A DNA stretch of 64,000 nucleotides from Paenibacillus sacheonensis (GCF_009909195.1 NZ_JAAAMU010000022.1:46655-110654); one strand, 5' to 3'; shown: positions 8,924-17,452, counted from the stretch's first letter. Program-made: numbers and translations. The notes: generated by a model from the sequence alone, not told the origin.

Positions 8924-8971
8924 TCAGAAAAGGGTACCCCGGACCCAACGCTGCTTGAGTCCGAGGTACCC
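8924..8971 (-). terminator. Intrinsic terminator upstream of the glycosidase gene
   Basis: The stem pairs GGGTACC-CCGGAC (8932-8944) with GTCCG-GGTACC (8959-8971). On the minus strand it is followed by TTTTCTGAT. It ends whatever minus-strand transcript precedes the glycosidase; the only candidate just upstream is the short coding remnant at 9013-9105. Confidence 0.6.
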
Positions 8972-9012
8972 CAATGGCTAGGATGGCATGCGAGACGCGG
9001 AACCTTCCTTAC

Positions 9013-9105
9013 CTAATTATCCACGTCCGCGAACTTCCACTCGCTGCCAACGGGGCGATCCCATAATACAAAAAGGCCGCGATTTTCGCGGCCTTCACTG
9101 AGATC
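9013..9105 (-). pseudogene. Possible C-terminal gene remnant
   Basis: A frame with no start codon, entered after a stop codon, ends in WDRPVGSEWKFADVDN and TAG, 42 bp before an intrinsic terminator. The composition looks like a real protein end. Its 5' part coincides with the hairpin repeat at 9070-9117, so it may be the tail of a gene lost when that element arrived. The length is too short for certainty. Confidence 0.25.
9070..9096 (-). terminator. Hairpin terminator within a repeated intergenic element
   Basis: GGCCGCGA (9075-9082) pairs with TCGCGGCC (9086-9093), followed on the minus strand by TTTTT. It lies downstream of the DUF421 gene. The hairpin and about 25 bases beside it resemble the element at 10308-10355. 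Confidence 0.65.
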
Positions 9106-9239
9106 ATGTTATTGTCACCCGACAATTTTTGTCGGATGACATCCTAGTATACACGAAAAAGAGCGCCGCAAGGACGCCCGGTATAAAGACTATAAGATGA
9201 ATTCTTCAAACACCCGCGACCGGAGCATGCCGCTCCGAG

Positions 9240-9356
9240 TCAGTTGCGGGTTTTGATGAGCCGTTTGAGATGCACAGCGAACCTGGCTTCTTTGTAGGTA
9301 ATCTTGCCCTGAACGTTCCGCAGTACATGCTTGTGGTCCTCTTCTTGGCCAAGCAC
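9240..9356 (-). CDS. Possible 38-residue basic small protein
   Basis: A GTG-started frame directly after the DUF421 stop reads as a plausible small amphipathic protein with HVLRNVQGKITYKEARFAVH and ending LKRLIKTRN. There is no clear ribosome binding site, so translation would have to be coupled to DUF421. It could instead be the end of a decayed gene. I do not recognise it. Confidence 0.3.
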   Translation of the reverse strand: MLGQEEDHKHVLRNVQGKITYKEARFAVHLKRLIKTRN

Positions 9357-9358
9357 AT

Positions 9359-10048
9359 TTATGGTATCGCACGGTCACCGGTTTGTATCGTGATTTTGCC
9401 TGTGTCATCCACTTGTGCAAGATAGATCTCATCGAGATCCACGCCATTTTCGGATAACTGTTTGCTGAGCCATATCCGATTGAATCCCGAACGGCGAAGC
9501 GTGTCTTCGATAACGAAACCGTCCATGACTACGCTTTGCGGCTCACGTTCAGGCTGTACCGTTAAGCCAAGCGTTTTAGCAGTGAGCGGCTGCTGTTCTT
9601 TCGTAAGCAGAAACGTGATTTCGCCGTTGGCTTCCATTACTGCATACTCCACATCGGCGAGCTGTTGAATACTGTTGCTGCGCATTTGCATCATGAACTC
9701 GTCGAGCGTTACGCGAACCTTCTTCATATTTTTCTTGATTAAAGTCCCCTTCTCAACCAACACTGTGCCTTTACCATCTACGATGCCTCGAACCCATCTG
9801 CTCCAAAGCGTTGCGTACTCTATGAGTACCGCTACAAAAACCCATGTAGATAACGCAAGTACACCCAGATACCATTTTTGATCGCTATCCAGCGCGATGT
9901 ATGCCGAGATATTACCGAGAGAAGCACCCGTAATGTATTCAAACAGGGACAGCTGCGAAACTTGCCGTTTGCCGAGTATCTTCGTCATAATGAACAGTAT
10001 GGATACGGCAGATAGCGTGCGTAGCATGATTTCAATCCACGTTGGCAA
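9359..10048 (-). CDS. DUF421 domain-containing membrane protein (YetF/YrbG-like)
   Basis: The 229-residue protein has two or three N-terminal membrane helices (IEIMLRTLSAVSILFIMTK, LGVLALSTWVFVAVLIEYA). A soluble part follows with GKGTVLVEKGTLIKKNMKKVRVTLDEFMMQMR and SIQQLADVEYAVMEANGEITFL, the hallmark of DUF421 (YetF) proteins. Length and layout match B. subtilis YetF/YrbG. These proteins occur with spore or envelope functions but their biochemical role is not well established. Both sides of the gene carry related hairpin elements. Confidence 0.9.
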   Translation of the reverse strand: MPTWIEIMLRTLSAVSILFIMTKILGKRQVSQLSLFEYITGASLGNISAYIALDSDQKWYLGVLALSTWVFVAVLIEYATLWSRWVRGIVDGKGTVLVEKGTLIKKNMKKVRVTLDEFMMQMRSNSIQQLADVEYAVMEANGEITFLLTKEQQPLTAKTLGLTVQPEREPQSVVMDGFVIEDTLRRSGFNRIWLSKQLSENGVDLDEIYLAQVDDTGKITIQTGDRAIP

Positions 10049-10191
10049 AAGAAGACACCCCTTTCTTCATGGGTAAAATGCCCATATTGTCTGTTCACTA
10101 TGCAAAATTCAATAAATTGCATGCTGGTTAGGAAACATACTAGCATGCTGTGCGAACTCAACATTTTTTTAGAGCCTCATGACCTGCCTTC

Positions 10192-10355
10192 AATATTCAA
10201 TTCCTTGTCTTATGTCGGGAATGAGAGCAAGTTCCTTGTCAATTTCGGAAGTGGGAGCAGGAACAAGTTCTTGTCACTTGGTTTTGATAAGAACTTGACT
10301 TCATACATAAAAAAGCCGCGAGTTTCGCGGCTCCTAATGAAATAATGTTCTTATC
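10192..10355. repeat. Cluster of degenerate direct and inverted repeats around a hairpin
   Basis: Related units of about 21-25 bases built on a CAAGTTCTTGTCA-like core occur at 10192-10212 (partial), 10218-10241, 10252-10275 and 10336-10355; a further relative lies at 9097-9117. A copy in opposite orientation at 10284-10303 pairs with 10336-10355 at 16 of 20 positions. This makes a 72-base imperfect palindrome enclosing the GCCGCGA/TCGCGGC hairpin. No open frame spans the cluster. It resembles small non-coding repeats of the MITE or REP kind; the class is inference. Confidence 0.5.
10308..10332 (-). terminator. Intrinsic terminator of the sugar-oxidation operon
   Basis: AGCCGCGA (10314-10321) pairs with TCGCGGCT (10325-10332), followed on the minus strand by TTTTTT. 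It lies about 120 bp after the dehydratase stop and is the loop of a larger palindrome (10284-10355). Confidence 0.7.
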
Positions 10356-10454
10356 ACCCGACAACTATCGATAGAGGACAAGAAGTTGATCGCATTTTCT
10401 CACAAAAAACGATGCCCGCTTCTATCGGATTCCGAAACCTCCAATATTACTTAT

Positions 10455-12458
10455 TCAACCGCCGTCCTTTACTTCGCCGGTCTCGACCTGCTGCAGATAC
10501 TTATGCCCGGCATTCAACACTTCAATAATACGGTCGACATCATACACGCTGCCACGCCACGTGCCGCCGCTTGCCGCTTGCAGTGCCGCCCAGAGCCGGG
10601 TGTCGTCGGGTAGTCGAGGATCCGGCTTCAGTTCCGGATGAGAATCACGCATGGCAAGAATGATGGCTCCTTCCTCTGGATTGAATCGTTCCTCGTCTTG
10701 TCCGATAAAGTTGAGACTCCCTTCAAGTCGATGGAGATCGATCTTCACTTCGATCAGATCGCCGTCACGAAGCTTGCCGATTGGCCCTCCCGCAAGCGCT
10801 TCCGGACCGATATGCCCGATGCACGCTCCCGTAGACACGCCGGAAAACCGCGCATCGGTGAGTAAAGTAACATATTTGCCAAATGGCAGGTACTTTAGCG
10901 AAGAAGTCAGTTGGTACGTCTCTTCCATGCCGGTACCGGACGGTCCTCTGCCGATGAGTACCATGATGTCCCCTTCAACGATATGTCCGTCTTTGATCGC
11001 TTTGACCGCCGATTTCTCCGTCGTGAACACCTTCGCGCGTCCGGTATGACGGTACACGCCGTCTTCGCCGACAACTTCAGGGTCAATCGCCGTTGATTTG
11101 ATGACAGAGCCTTCCGGAGCAATATTGCCTACCGGGAATGTCACCGTCGATGAAAGCCCGCGGCTCTTCGCCTTGGCAGGACTCATGATAACGTCATCGG
11201 GGTTGATTCCGTCAGTTTCCTTGAGATGCCGCCGAATGTGATGGCGACGCTCCGACGACTCCCACCAATCGAGCAGGACGCCGAGGTTTTCACCCGCGAC
11301 GGTCTTTACCGATTCGTCAAGCAGCCCCAGCTTTCGTAAGTGCAGCATGACCTCGGGTACGCCGCCGGCCATGAACACGCGTACCGTAGGATGATATTCC
11401 GGTCCATTCGGCAGCACGCTGACGAGGCGAGGAACGGCTTTATTGATGCGATTCCAATCCGCCACATCGGGCACATGGCATTTCGCCGCATGGGCAACTG
11501 CCGGAATATGCAGCAGCAGGTTTGTCGAGCCGCCGAATGCCGCATGCACGACCATTGCATTCTGGATCGCCGCATCCGTCAATATATCGCTCATTCGAAT
11601 ACCTTTGGACTGCATCCAATATATCGATCTTGCGGATTGTCTGGCTATATTTTTCCATAGCTCCTGTCCAGAGGGGGCCAACGCGGAATGAGGCAGCGAC
11701 ATGCCCAGCGCTTCGGCAACGACCTGAGCGGTTGCCGCCGTCCCAAGGAACTGGCAGCCGCCGCCTGGCGTCGCACACGTGCGGCAGCCCATATCCGCCG
11801 CTTCCTGCAGCGAAATTTGGCCTTGCGCGTAACGGGCTCCGATCGTCTGAATCTTGGCTGCATCCTCCCCGTTCGTCGGCGGCAGCGTCACGCCGCCGGG
11901 AACGATAATGCCCGGTAAATCTTGGATTCCCGCCAACGCAATCATCGTGGCGGGAAGTCCCTTGTCGCACGTGGCGATGCCGATTACCCCGCTGCGCGTC
12001 GGCAAGGAACGAACAAGGCGCCGATACACCATGGCGGCGTCGTTCCGGTACGGAAGCGAATCGAACATGCCGACCGTCCCTTGCGAGCGGCCGTCGCAGG
12101 GATCGCTGATGTAGCCTGCGAAAGGAACGCCGCCGAGCTTCGTTATTTCCAGCGCTGCTTCCTTCGTCAACAGGCCAACTTCCCAGTGTCCCGTATGATA
12201 CCCGAGCGCGATCGGCGTGCCGTCTTCGGCCCTCAGTCCGCCTTGCGTGCTAAGGATGAGCACCTGCTTGCCGTTCAACCGGTCCGGCTTCCACCCCATT
12301 CCGACATTCTGGCTTAAACCGAACAAATCGCCGCTCGGCCACTGAATCAGCATGTCGCTCGTCAGAGGAAGCGAGCCCTCCGGACCCGCCGCATGGGTTT
12401 GCAGGTTGTAACTTTCCGGATCTTCCTGCCCCATGATATACGTTAATGCGTCACTCAT
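10455..12458 (-). CDS. yjhG: YjhG/YagF family aldonate (D-xylonate-type) dehydratase
   Basis: The 667-residue protein belongs to the IlvD/Edd superfamily, specifically the YjhG/YagF branch. It has the N-terminal THAAGPEGSLPLTSDMLIQ and GMGWKPDRLNGKQVLILSTQGG stretches, SDPCDGRSQGTVGMFDSLPYRNDAA, CDKGLPATMIAL, CATPGGGCQFLGTA and FGGSTNLLLHIPA, all typical of that branch as I recall it. These enzymes hold an Fe-S cluster through conserved cysteines and dehydrate aldonates such as D-xylonate to 2-keto-3-deoxy acids. It is the last gene of a six-gene operon whose other products include a sugar dehydrogenase, so it probably acts on the aldonic acid formed there. Whether the sugar is xylose, glucose or another cannot be told. 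Confidence 0.9.
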   Translation of the reverse strand: MSDALTYIMGQEDPESYNLQTHAAGPEGSLPLTSDMLIQWPSGDLFGLSQNVGMGWKPDRLNGKQVLILSTQGGLRAEDGTPIALGYHTGHWEVGLLTKEAALEITKLGGVPFAGYISDPCDGRSQGTVGMFDSLPYRNDAAMVYRRLVRSLPTRSGVIGIATCDKGLPATMIALAGIQDLPGIIVPGGVTLPPTNGEDAAKIQTIGARYAQGQISLQEAADMGCRTCATPGGGCQFLGTAATAQVVAEALGMSLPHSALAPSGQELWKNIARQSARSIYWMQSKGIRMSDILTDAAIQNAMVVHAAFGGSTNLLLHIPAVAHAAKCHVPDVADWNRINKAVPRLVSVLPNGPEYHPTVRVFMAGGVPEVMLHLRKLGLLDESVKTVAGENLGVLLDWWESSERRHHIRRHLKETDGINPDDVIMSPAKAKSRGLSSTVTFPVGNIAPEGSVIKSTAIDPEVVGEDGVYRHTGRAKVFTTEKSAVKAIKDGHIVEGDIMVLIGRGPSGTGMEETYQLTSSLKYLPFGKYVTLLTDARFSGVSTGACIGHIGPEALAGGPIGKLRDGDLIEVKIDLHRLEGSLNFIGQDEERFNPEEGAIILAMRDSHPELKPDPRLPDDTRLWAALQAASGGTWRGSVYDVDRIIEVLNAGHKYLQQVETGEVKDGG

Positions 12459-12483
12459 CGCTTATACCACCTCTTGCGTCTCA

Positions 12484-13269
12484 TTATCTCCAGCAAACAA
12501 TGGTCTCGCCGGATAAGGCATCCGACTGCGGACCGCATAAAAACAGAATGATATCGGACATTTCCTCCGGCTGTGCGATCTGCTGCAAGCGCGAGAGATT
12601 CTCTTGGCCGGAAACCGTGCGGGTAGCGAGGAATCGAGCCGTATAGGTCGCCGTTGGCGAAATGCAATTGACGTTGACGTCGAACGGGCGAAGCTGCTCC
12701 GCCAAGCTGCGGGTGTATTGGGAAATGCCCATCTTCGCCGCGGCGTAAATAATGCCTTCCCGTACCGGGACATGTCCGGCGACCGAACCGACATTGACGA
12801 TTTTGCCTGAACGGCGCTCGCGCATATGCAGACCCGCGAACTTACATGCATACATCGTGGAGAGCAGATTGCGTTCCACGACCGAGCGGATGTCGTCCAC
12901 GGAGATATCGAGCGCGTCGTTCGGGTCCGGGCGCGGCGTGTTCAGGCCGATGTCGCCGCCGGCGTTATTGATTAAAATATCGAGTGATCCGAGTGTCTCG
13001 ATCGATTGATCGATCAACGCCTTCACCTGCTCCGGATCGGACATATCCGCCGCGAGGAAACGGCTCTTAACCCCGTATTGCGCCGCAATCTCGGCCGCCA
13101 CCGCGCTGCCAGAAGCCGCCTCGTCAAAGCGAGCCGCGGCCTCTTCATTAATATCGTGAATAATGACATTCGCGCCCGCGCGAGCTAAATCAATCGCGTA
13201 TTGTTTGCCAAGACCTCTGCTGGAACCGGTCACAAGCGCATTTTTACCGCGTAAGTCCATGGTCACCAT
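12484..13269 (-). CDS. SDR family oxidoreductase
   Basis: The product is a 261-residue classical SDR with TGSSRGLGKQYAIDLARAGA (cofactor loop), LINNAGG, VGSVAG (catalytic serine region) and YAAAKMG (Tyr-x-x-x-Lys). I chose ATG 13269 because AGAGGTG lies six bases upstream; an in-frame GTG three codons earlier overlaps that site. The gene sits 25 bp before the aldonate dehydratase and 56 bp after the MBL hydrolase, so it is part of the operon. It could act as a sugar, sugar-acid or keto-deoxy-acid dehydrogenase. Confidence 0.88.
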   Translation of the reverse strand: MVTMDLRGKNALVTGSSRGLGKQYAIDLARAGANVIIHDINEEAAARFDEAASGSAVAAEIAAQYGVKSRFLAADMSDPEQVKALIDQSIETLGSLDILINNAGGDIGLNTPRPDPNDALDISVDDIRSVVERNLLSTMYACKFAGLHMRERRSGKIVNVGSVAGHVPVREGIIYAAAKMGISQYTRSLAEQLRPFDVNVNCISPTATYTARFLATRTVSGQENLSRLQQIAQPEEMSDIILFLCGPQSDALSGETIVCWR

Positions 13270-13325
13270 CGGAATCACCTCTTGGAATAGTTAATTCGGC
13301 GGGTTAGCCGAATCCATGACTTCCT

Positions 13326-14168
13326 TTAACGCAATGCAGCGGCGGATACGTACACGAATCGCTCGAACCGGGCCAGTACATGGCTCTTCTGCATCGGATG
13401 ACGATCGTATAGATAGTCGACAAAATAACCCGGGTGTTCTGAATTTCCTGCGAACATATCGTAATGAAGCGGGATGACGGTATCGAAGCCGGCTGCGACC
13501 GAGAGCTCTGCCGCTTCTCTATAATTCATGTTGCCTACGATATTCATCGCATTGCGGAACGGGTCGCGCCCGTTGATCGGCACCATGCCGAGGTCAATCG
13601 ATTCGGCTTGCAGCGCTTCGATCAGTCCGGGATATACGGTCGTGTCTCCGGCGTGATACATCGTAACGCCGTTGAGTTCCACGACGTAACCGACGAATCG
13701 GTGGTCCAACTCATCGTCGTATTCCAACTCTTCATGGGCGGAGGGCAGCGGCTTGATTCGGAATCCCGGCCCATTCCACCACTCGTTCGTTCGCGCCGAG
13801 ATCAATTTCTCCGATCGGACCCCGAACTGCAGCATCGATTCCCGGCAATATCCAGGTGCCATATAAACCGGATGGCTGTGGGCTTCCGCCAAAGCGGAAA
13901 TGGTGTCCGGATCCATATGATCCATATGATCATGGGTAATTAAAACATACTGAGCGTTCGTCATCTGACCAGGCTTCAGCGGCGGCTCAAATGCCCGATA
14001 TGCCGATGGAGTCAAATACGGATCGATGTAAATGACCGTATCCCCTCCTTTGACCACGACGCTGCACTGACCGAGAAACCAAATCGCGATCATACCGAAC
14101 GGTACACGGGTATTGTCTATTTCTTGGATCAGTGCTTCTCCGAGACGGTCGTATCGTTTATCCGTCAT
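13326..14168 (-). CDS. UlaG-like MBL-fold metal-dependent hydrolase (candidate lactonase)
   Basis: The 280-residue protein has the metallo-beta-lactamase metal site HDHMDHMDP (H-x-H-x-D-H), a YHAGDTTVYPGLI segment with a further His and Asp, and PLHYDMF near the C terminus. The closest described relatives I recall are UlaG (L-ascorbate-6-phosphate lactonase) and YtkL-type hydrolases. In an operon with an aldose dehydrogenase and an aldonate dehydratase, the missing chemical step is hydrolysis of an aldonolactone, so this is a candidate lactonase. That role is inference. Its start overlaps the preceding SDR stop by four bases (ATGA), showing tight coupling. Confidence 0.85.
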   Translation of the reverse strand: MTDKRYDRLGEALIQEIDNTRVPFGMIAIWFLGQCSVVVKGGDTVIYIDPYLTPSAYRAFEPPLKPGQMTNAQYVLITHDHMDHMDPDTISALAEAHSHPVYMAPGYCRESMLQFGVRSEKLISARTNEWWNGPGFRIKPLPSAHEELEYDDELDHRFVGYVVELNGVTMYHAGDTTVYPGLIEALQAESIDLGMVPINGRDPFRNAMNIVGNMNYREAAELSVAAGFDTVIPLHYDMFAGNSEHPGYFVDYLYDRHPMQKSHVLARFERFVYVSAAALR

Positions 14169-14935
14169 AAGCCGATCCCTCCATTGACGTGCAGCTCGGT
14201 GCCAGTCACTTGGCTCGATTCATCGGACAATAAGAAGACCGCTCCGTACGCGATATCTTCAGGGGTTTGCATGCGGCCGGAAGGGATAACCGATGCCGCC
14301 TTCTTCTGCAAATCGTCTGGACTTATGCCCATGTCCTGATGAAGCTCAATTTCTCCTTCAGAGGCAACCCAACCGACGGTAACCCAGTTCGAACGAATAT
14401 GGCTGCTTCCGTAATGGCCTGCGATGTGGCGGTTTAAGGTGCGCATGGCTCCTTTGGAACACGCGTAAGCGGCTAATTCTTTCCCGCCTTTGTAGCCGTT
14501 CGTCGAGCCGATATGGACGATGGAACCTCCTCCGCTTTCCAGCATCGCTTGAATCGCGTACATGGAACAGAAGAATGAGCCTTTCATATTGACGGCAAAA
14601 ATCGCATCAAACATTTCCTCGGACGTATCCACCATCGAGCCTCTTGGGAAAATGCCGGCGTTGTTTACAAGACCGTCGACTCTGCCGAACCTGTTGACCG
14701 TTTCATCGATCAACTGCTTGCATGCCGCTTCCCGGCTGATGTCCCCTTTGACAAACAACGCCTCTGCGCCGTGGACATCCATGATCTCCCGTACGACTTT
14801 GGCACCGTCCCGTTCATTCCTTCCCCCCACCACGACCGAAGCCCCCTCTTGGGCGCACATCAAAGCGATCCCCTTGCCGATCCCCTTCGTTCCGCCCGTT
14901 ATGACAATCACTTTGCCATTAAGCCGGCCTCCCAT
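14165..14935 (-). CDS. SDR family oxidoreductase
   Basis: The 256-residue protein is a classical SDR: TGGTKGIGKGIALMCAQEGA, LVNNAGIFPRG, HIGSTNGYKG with the catalytic serine, YACSKGAM (Tyr-x-x-x-Lys), and a C-terminal SSQVTGTELHVNGGIGL typical of the family. The ATG follows GGAGGG. It overlaps the MBL hydrolase by four bases and lies 41 bp after the Gfo/Idh/MocA gene. Two SDRs in one operon suggest two oxidation steps or alternative substrates in the sugar pathway. Confidence 0.9.
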   Translation of the reverse strand: MGGRLNGKVIVITGGTKGIGKGIALMCAQEGASVVVGGRNERDGAKVVREIMDVHGAEALFVKGDISREAACKQLIDETVNRFGRVDGLVNNAGIFPRGSMVDTSEEMFDAIFAVNMKGSFFCSMYAIQAMLESGGGSIVHIGSTNGYKGGKELAAYACSKGAMRTLNRHIAGHYGSSHIRSNWVTVGWVASEGEIELHQDMGISPDDLQKKAASVIPSGRMQTPEDIAYGAVFLLSDESSQVTGTELHVNGGIGL

Positions 14936-14976
14936 GTCGATCCCTCCTTACCGTGCATTCTAGTTCTGTCAATCCA

Positions 14977-16146
14977 CTATCCTCGAAGTTCCGATATGGA
15001 TACCCAGCGCCCTGTCCGAGCTGATTTCTCAACGGCTTCCAGCACCATTTGATTGTTATGGCCGTCCTCGAAATTAGGCGTCGGATTTGTGCCGCTCGCA
15101 ATGCCGTTCATCAATTCAGCGAACAGATTGATAAATGTATGCTCATAGCCGATGATATGGGCAGGCGGCCAATACGCGCCCGCATAGGGATGAATGTCCT
15201 CTTGGCAATTAATGGAGCGGAATCCTTGCGAACCAATCTCATCTTCCGCCGAATAATATTCCAGCGTGTTCATCTGCTCCATATCCCACCGGATCGAGCC
15301 TTTCGTACCGTTGATCTCGAAGCGGTTTCCGTTGCGGTTGCCGCCGGCAAAACGCGTAGCCTCAAATACTCCGACAGCCCCGTTTTCGAAGCGGGCCATA
15401 AATATGGACGCATCGTCTACGTCGACTTTGCCGAGTTCTCCTCCCTTCACGCTGGCGCTTAAGCCGCCGCTCATTTCTCCGATCGGACGTTCCTTGATGA
15501 AGGTTTCCATCATGCCGTTCACTTCCTTGAACTCGCCTACCAGAAACCGGGCAAGATCAAGCGAATGGGCGGCAAGGTCCCCAAGCGCGCCAGAACCGCA
15601 AACTTCTTTTTTCAAACGCCACACGAGCGGGAAGTTCGGGTCTATGATCCAGTCTTGCAAGTAATTCGCCCTAATGTGATAGATGCTGCCTAGTTTTCCT
15701 TCATCGATCAGCTTCTTCGCATATTGAATGGCCGGTACAAAGCGGTAATTATGGCAAATCATATGAATGACTCCGGCTTTGTTAACCGCCTCCAGCATTT
15801 CTTTGGCTTCCTCCACGCTCATCGCAAGCGGCTTCTCGCAGAGGATATGCTTGCCGGCCTTAGCAGCGGCTATGGCAATTTCCGCATGGGCATTATTCGG
15901 GGCGCCGATATCGATCAAATCAATATCGTCTCGTTCGATCAGCTTGCGCCAGTCGGTTTCGTACGATGCCCAACCCAGCTTCTGAGCCGCCGCCTTCACG
16001 CCTTCCTCGTCTCGTCCGCAAATCGCCTGCATCACCGGAACGCCATCGCAGTCGAAAAAGAACGGCACGTCCCTGTAGGCGTGGGAATGAGCCTTGCCCA
16101 TGAATTTATAGCCAATCATGCCGATCCGGATTTGTTTTTTGCTCAT
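14977..16146 (-). CDS. Gfo/Idh/MocA family sugar oxidoreductase
   Basis: The 389-residue protein begins MSKKQIRIGMIGYKFMGKAH, a Rossmann start. GAPNNAHAEIAIAAAKAGKHILCEKPLA follows, containing the family's E-K-P motif whose lysine takes part in catalysis. The C-terminal half carries the GFO_IDH_MocA_C beta-sheet domain (FEINGTKGSIRWDMEQMN). I placed the start at 16146, where ATGA overlaps the upstream dehydrogenase stop. Such enzymes oxidise or reduce ring or side-chain hydroxyls of sugars and inositols with NAD(P). Its position second in the operon suggests action on the same sugar or on its glycoside or keto form. Confidence 0.9.
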   Translation of the reverse strand: MSKKQIRIGMIGYKFMGKAHSHAYRDVPFFFDCDGVPVMQAICGRDEEGVKAAAQKLGWASYETDWRKLIERDDIDLIDIGAPNNAHAEIAIAAAKAGKHILCEKPLAMSVEEAKEMLEAVNKAGVIHMICHNYRFVPAIQYAKKLIDEGKLGSIYHIRANYLQDWIIDPNFPLVWRLKKEVCGSGALGDLAAHSLDLARFLVGEFKEVNGMMETFIKERPIGEMSGGLSASVKGGELGKVDVDDASIFMARFENGAVGVFEATRFAGGNRNGNRFEINGTKGSIRWDMEQMNTLEYYSAEDEIGSQGFRSINCQEDIHPYAGAYWPPAHIIGYEHTFINLFAELMNGIASGTNPTPNFEDGHNNQMVLEAVEKSARTGRWVSISELRG

Positions 16147-17306
16147 CGTTCGATCTCCTCCTTGATTTTCATCGTAATCGAAGTCCACTGGGCTTGGGGA
16201 ACCACATCAACGACTGCTTTAATGGTCATTTTGCCAAAATCGATAGCCGGTACATCCTCGATGTCCAATCGGTTCGTTTGGAGAAGGCCCAGCATGCCGG
16301 GATAATGGCTCTCGATGGCGCGAAGGCGATCGATGGCGGTCGTAAAATCGTCATACGACGCATTGACGGAGCCGATGATGCATTTATTTTTCATGACCAT
16401 TTCCTGATACGTCAAATCGCTTGGCAAATCCAGTCGGCCGCTGCCGGGCGTAACGCCGAGAAGCGCGAGAATTCCATTATGGTTCAATAAGGGAATCGCC
16501 TCGAAGCCGAGAGGCGCGTATCCGCTGCATTCCCAGATCATGTCGAACTTTTTGCCTAATTGTTTCGCGTATGCGGTTATGCCGGACAAGAATGTTTCTT
16601 GTTCGGAGGATACAGCTTCCTGGTAAATGGCACCGACGGAGCGGATGATAGCCGCGTTCATGCTTACAGCGTCCGATTTGGACCAAACGTACGTGTCGAG
16701 GCCGAGAACTCTGCAGGTCATCGCCGCCAAAATGCCCAAAGGCCCGGAGCCTGTAACAAGCACCGTCCGAGGCTGCCATATCATTCGCTGCTGAATCTGC
16801 AACGTTTGGGTATATACTTTTTCCACGATGCTTTGCGGTTCGATTAATACCCCATACGGCAAGCACTCGTCAGGAACTTTAACGACATATTTCGCATTCT
16901 CTACGACATACTCGCACAGATACCCGTCTGCACGATTTATGCCCCGTTCCACATAACGGCCGGTTTGGCAAAAGTCCTGCTGTCCGTTGCGGCAATTAAC
17001 GCAATCTTCTTCGCCGCACGGTCTTCTTACGAGGGACGTAACAAGATCGCCGCAGGTTAGTCCGGACTTGGATCCGGCTCTCGTAACGACGCCTAACAGC
17101 TCGTGACCGATCACCATTTCAAATTTGCCTTCGGGGTATTTAGCATAGTTGTCTACGATGATTTCCCGGTCCGTTCCGTCTAGTCCGACGCATAACACCT
17201 GAATCAATACGTCCTCCGGGCTGGTCAATTCCGGTTTCGGAATATTCACGAGCGATACTGTCGCCTGACTCTCTCCGCCGCTGATTGTGATCGCTTTCAA
17301 AATCAT
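16143..17306 (-). CDS. Zinc-dependent alcohol dehydrogenase, glucose 1-dehydrogenase type
   Basis: The 387-residue protein is a medium-chain dehydrogenase. It has GHELLGV (catalytic zinc region), CGEEDCVNCRNGQQDFCQTG (four-cysteine structural zinc loop), a Rossmann segment TVLVTGSGPLGILAAMTCR, and CEYVVENAKYVVKVPDECLPYGVLIEPQSIVEK. The last two resemble the archaeal and bacterial glucose 1-dehydrogenase branch. It would oxidise an aldose to its lactone with NAD(P). It is the first gene of the operon. The listed ATG has AAGGAG only two bases upstream; the in-frame TTG at 17300 has better spacing and gives a start M-K-A-I, so 17300 may be the true start. Confidence 0.87.
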   Translation of the reverse strand: MILKAITISGGESQATVSLVNIPKPELTSPEDVLIQVLCVGLDGTDREIIVDNYAKYPEGKFEMVIGHELLGVVTRAGSKSGLTCGDLVTSLVRRPCGEEDCVNCRNGQQDFCQTGRYVERGINRADGYLCEYVVENAKYVVKVPDECLPYGVLIEPQSIVEKVYTQTLQIQQRMIWQPRTVLVTGSGPLGILAAMTCRVLGLDTYVWSKSDAVSMNAAIIRSVGAIYQEAVSSEQETFLSGITAYAKQLGKKFDMIWECSGYAPLGFEAIPLLNHNGILALLGVTPGSGRLDLPSDLTYQEMVMKNKCIIGSVNASYDDFTTAIDRLRAIESHYPGMLGLLQTNRLDIEDVPAIDFGKMTIKAVVDVVPQAQWTSITMKIKEEIER

Positions 17307-17415
17307 CGCTCCTTAGCCGAATATTCTGAAATTTTCTTTCGGATGAAGATGACGGATTTGGTTGGCCGACGATCTATAGTTGTCCGTTTATCCGTCAGCC
17401 AACGCTCTGCATCGC

Positions 17416-17452
17416 TGCCAAAAAGACTGCCGTCTGGCAGCCTTTTTTGGCA
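17416..17452. terminator. Bidirectional intrinsic terminator or attenuator in the operon leader
   Basis: TGCCAAAAAGACTGCC (17416-17431) pairs with GGCAGCCTTTTTTGGCA (17436-17452) around a four-base loop. It has T-runs on both strands. On the minus strand it precedes the sugar operon start by 110 bases; no minus-strand gene lies upstream that would need it. It may attenuate a leader transcript. The rest of 17307-17837 has no gene. Confidence 0.6.
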
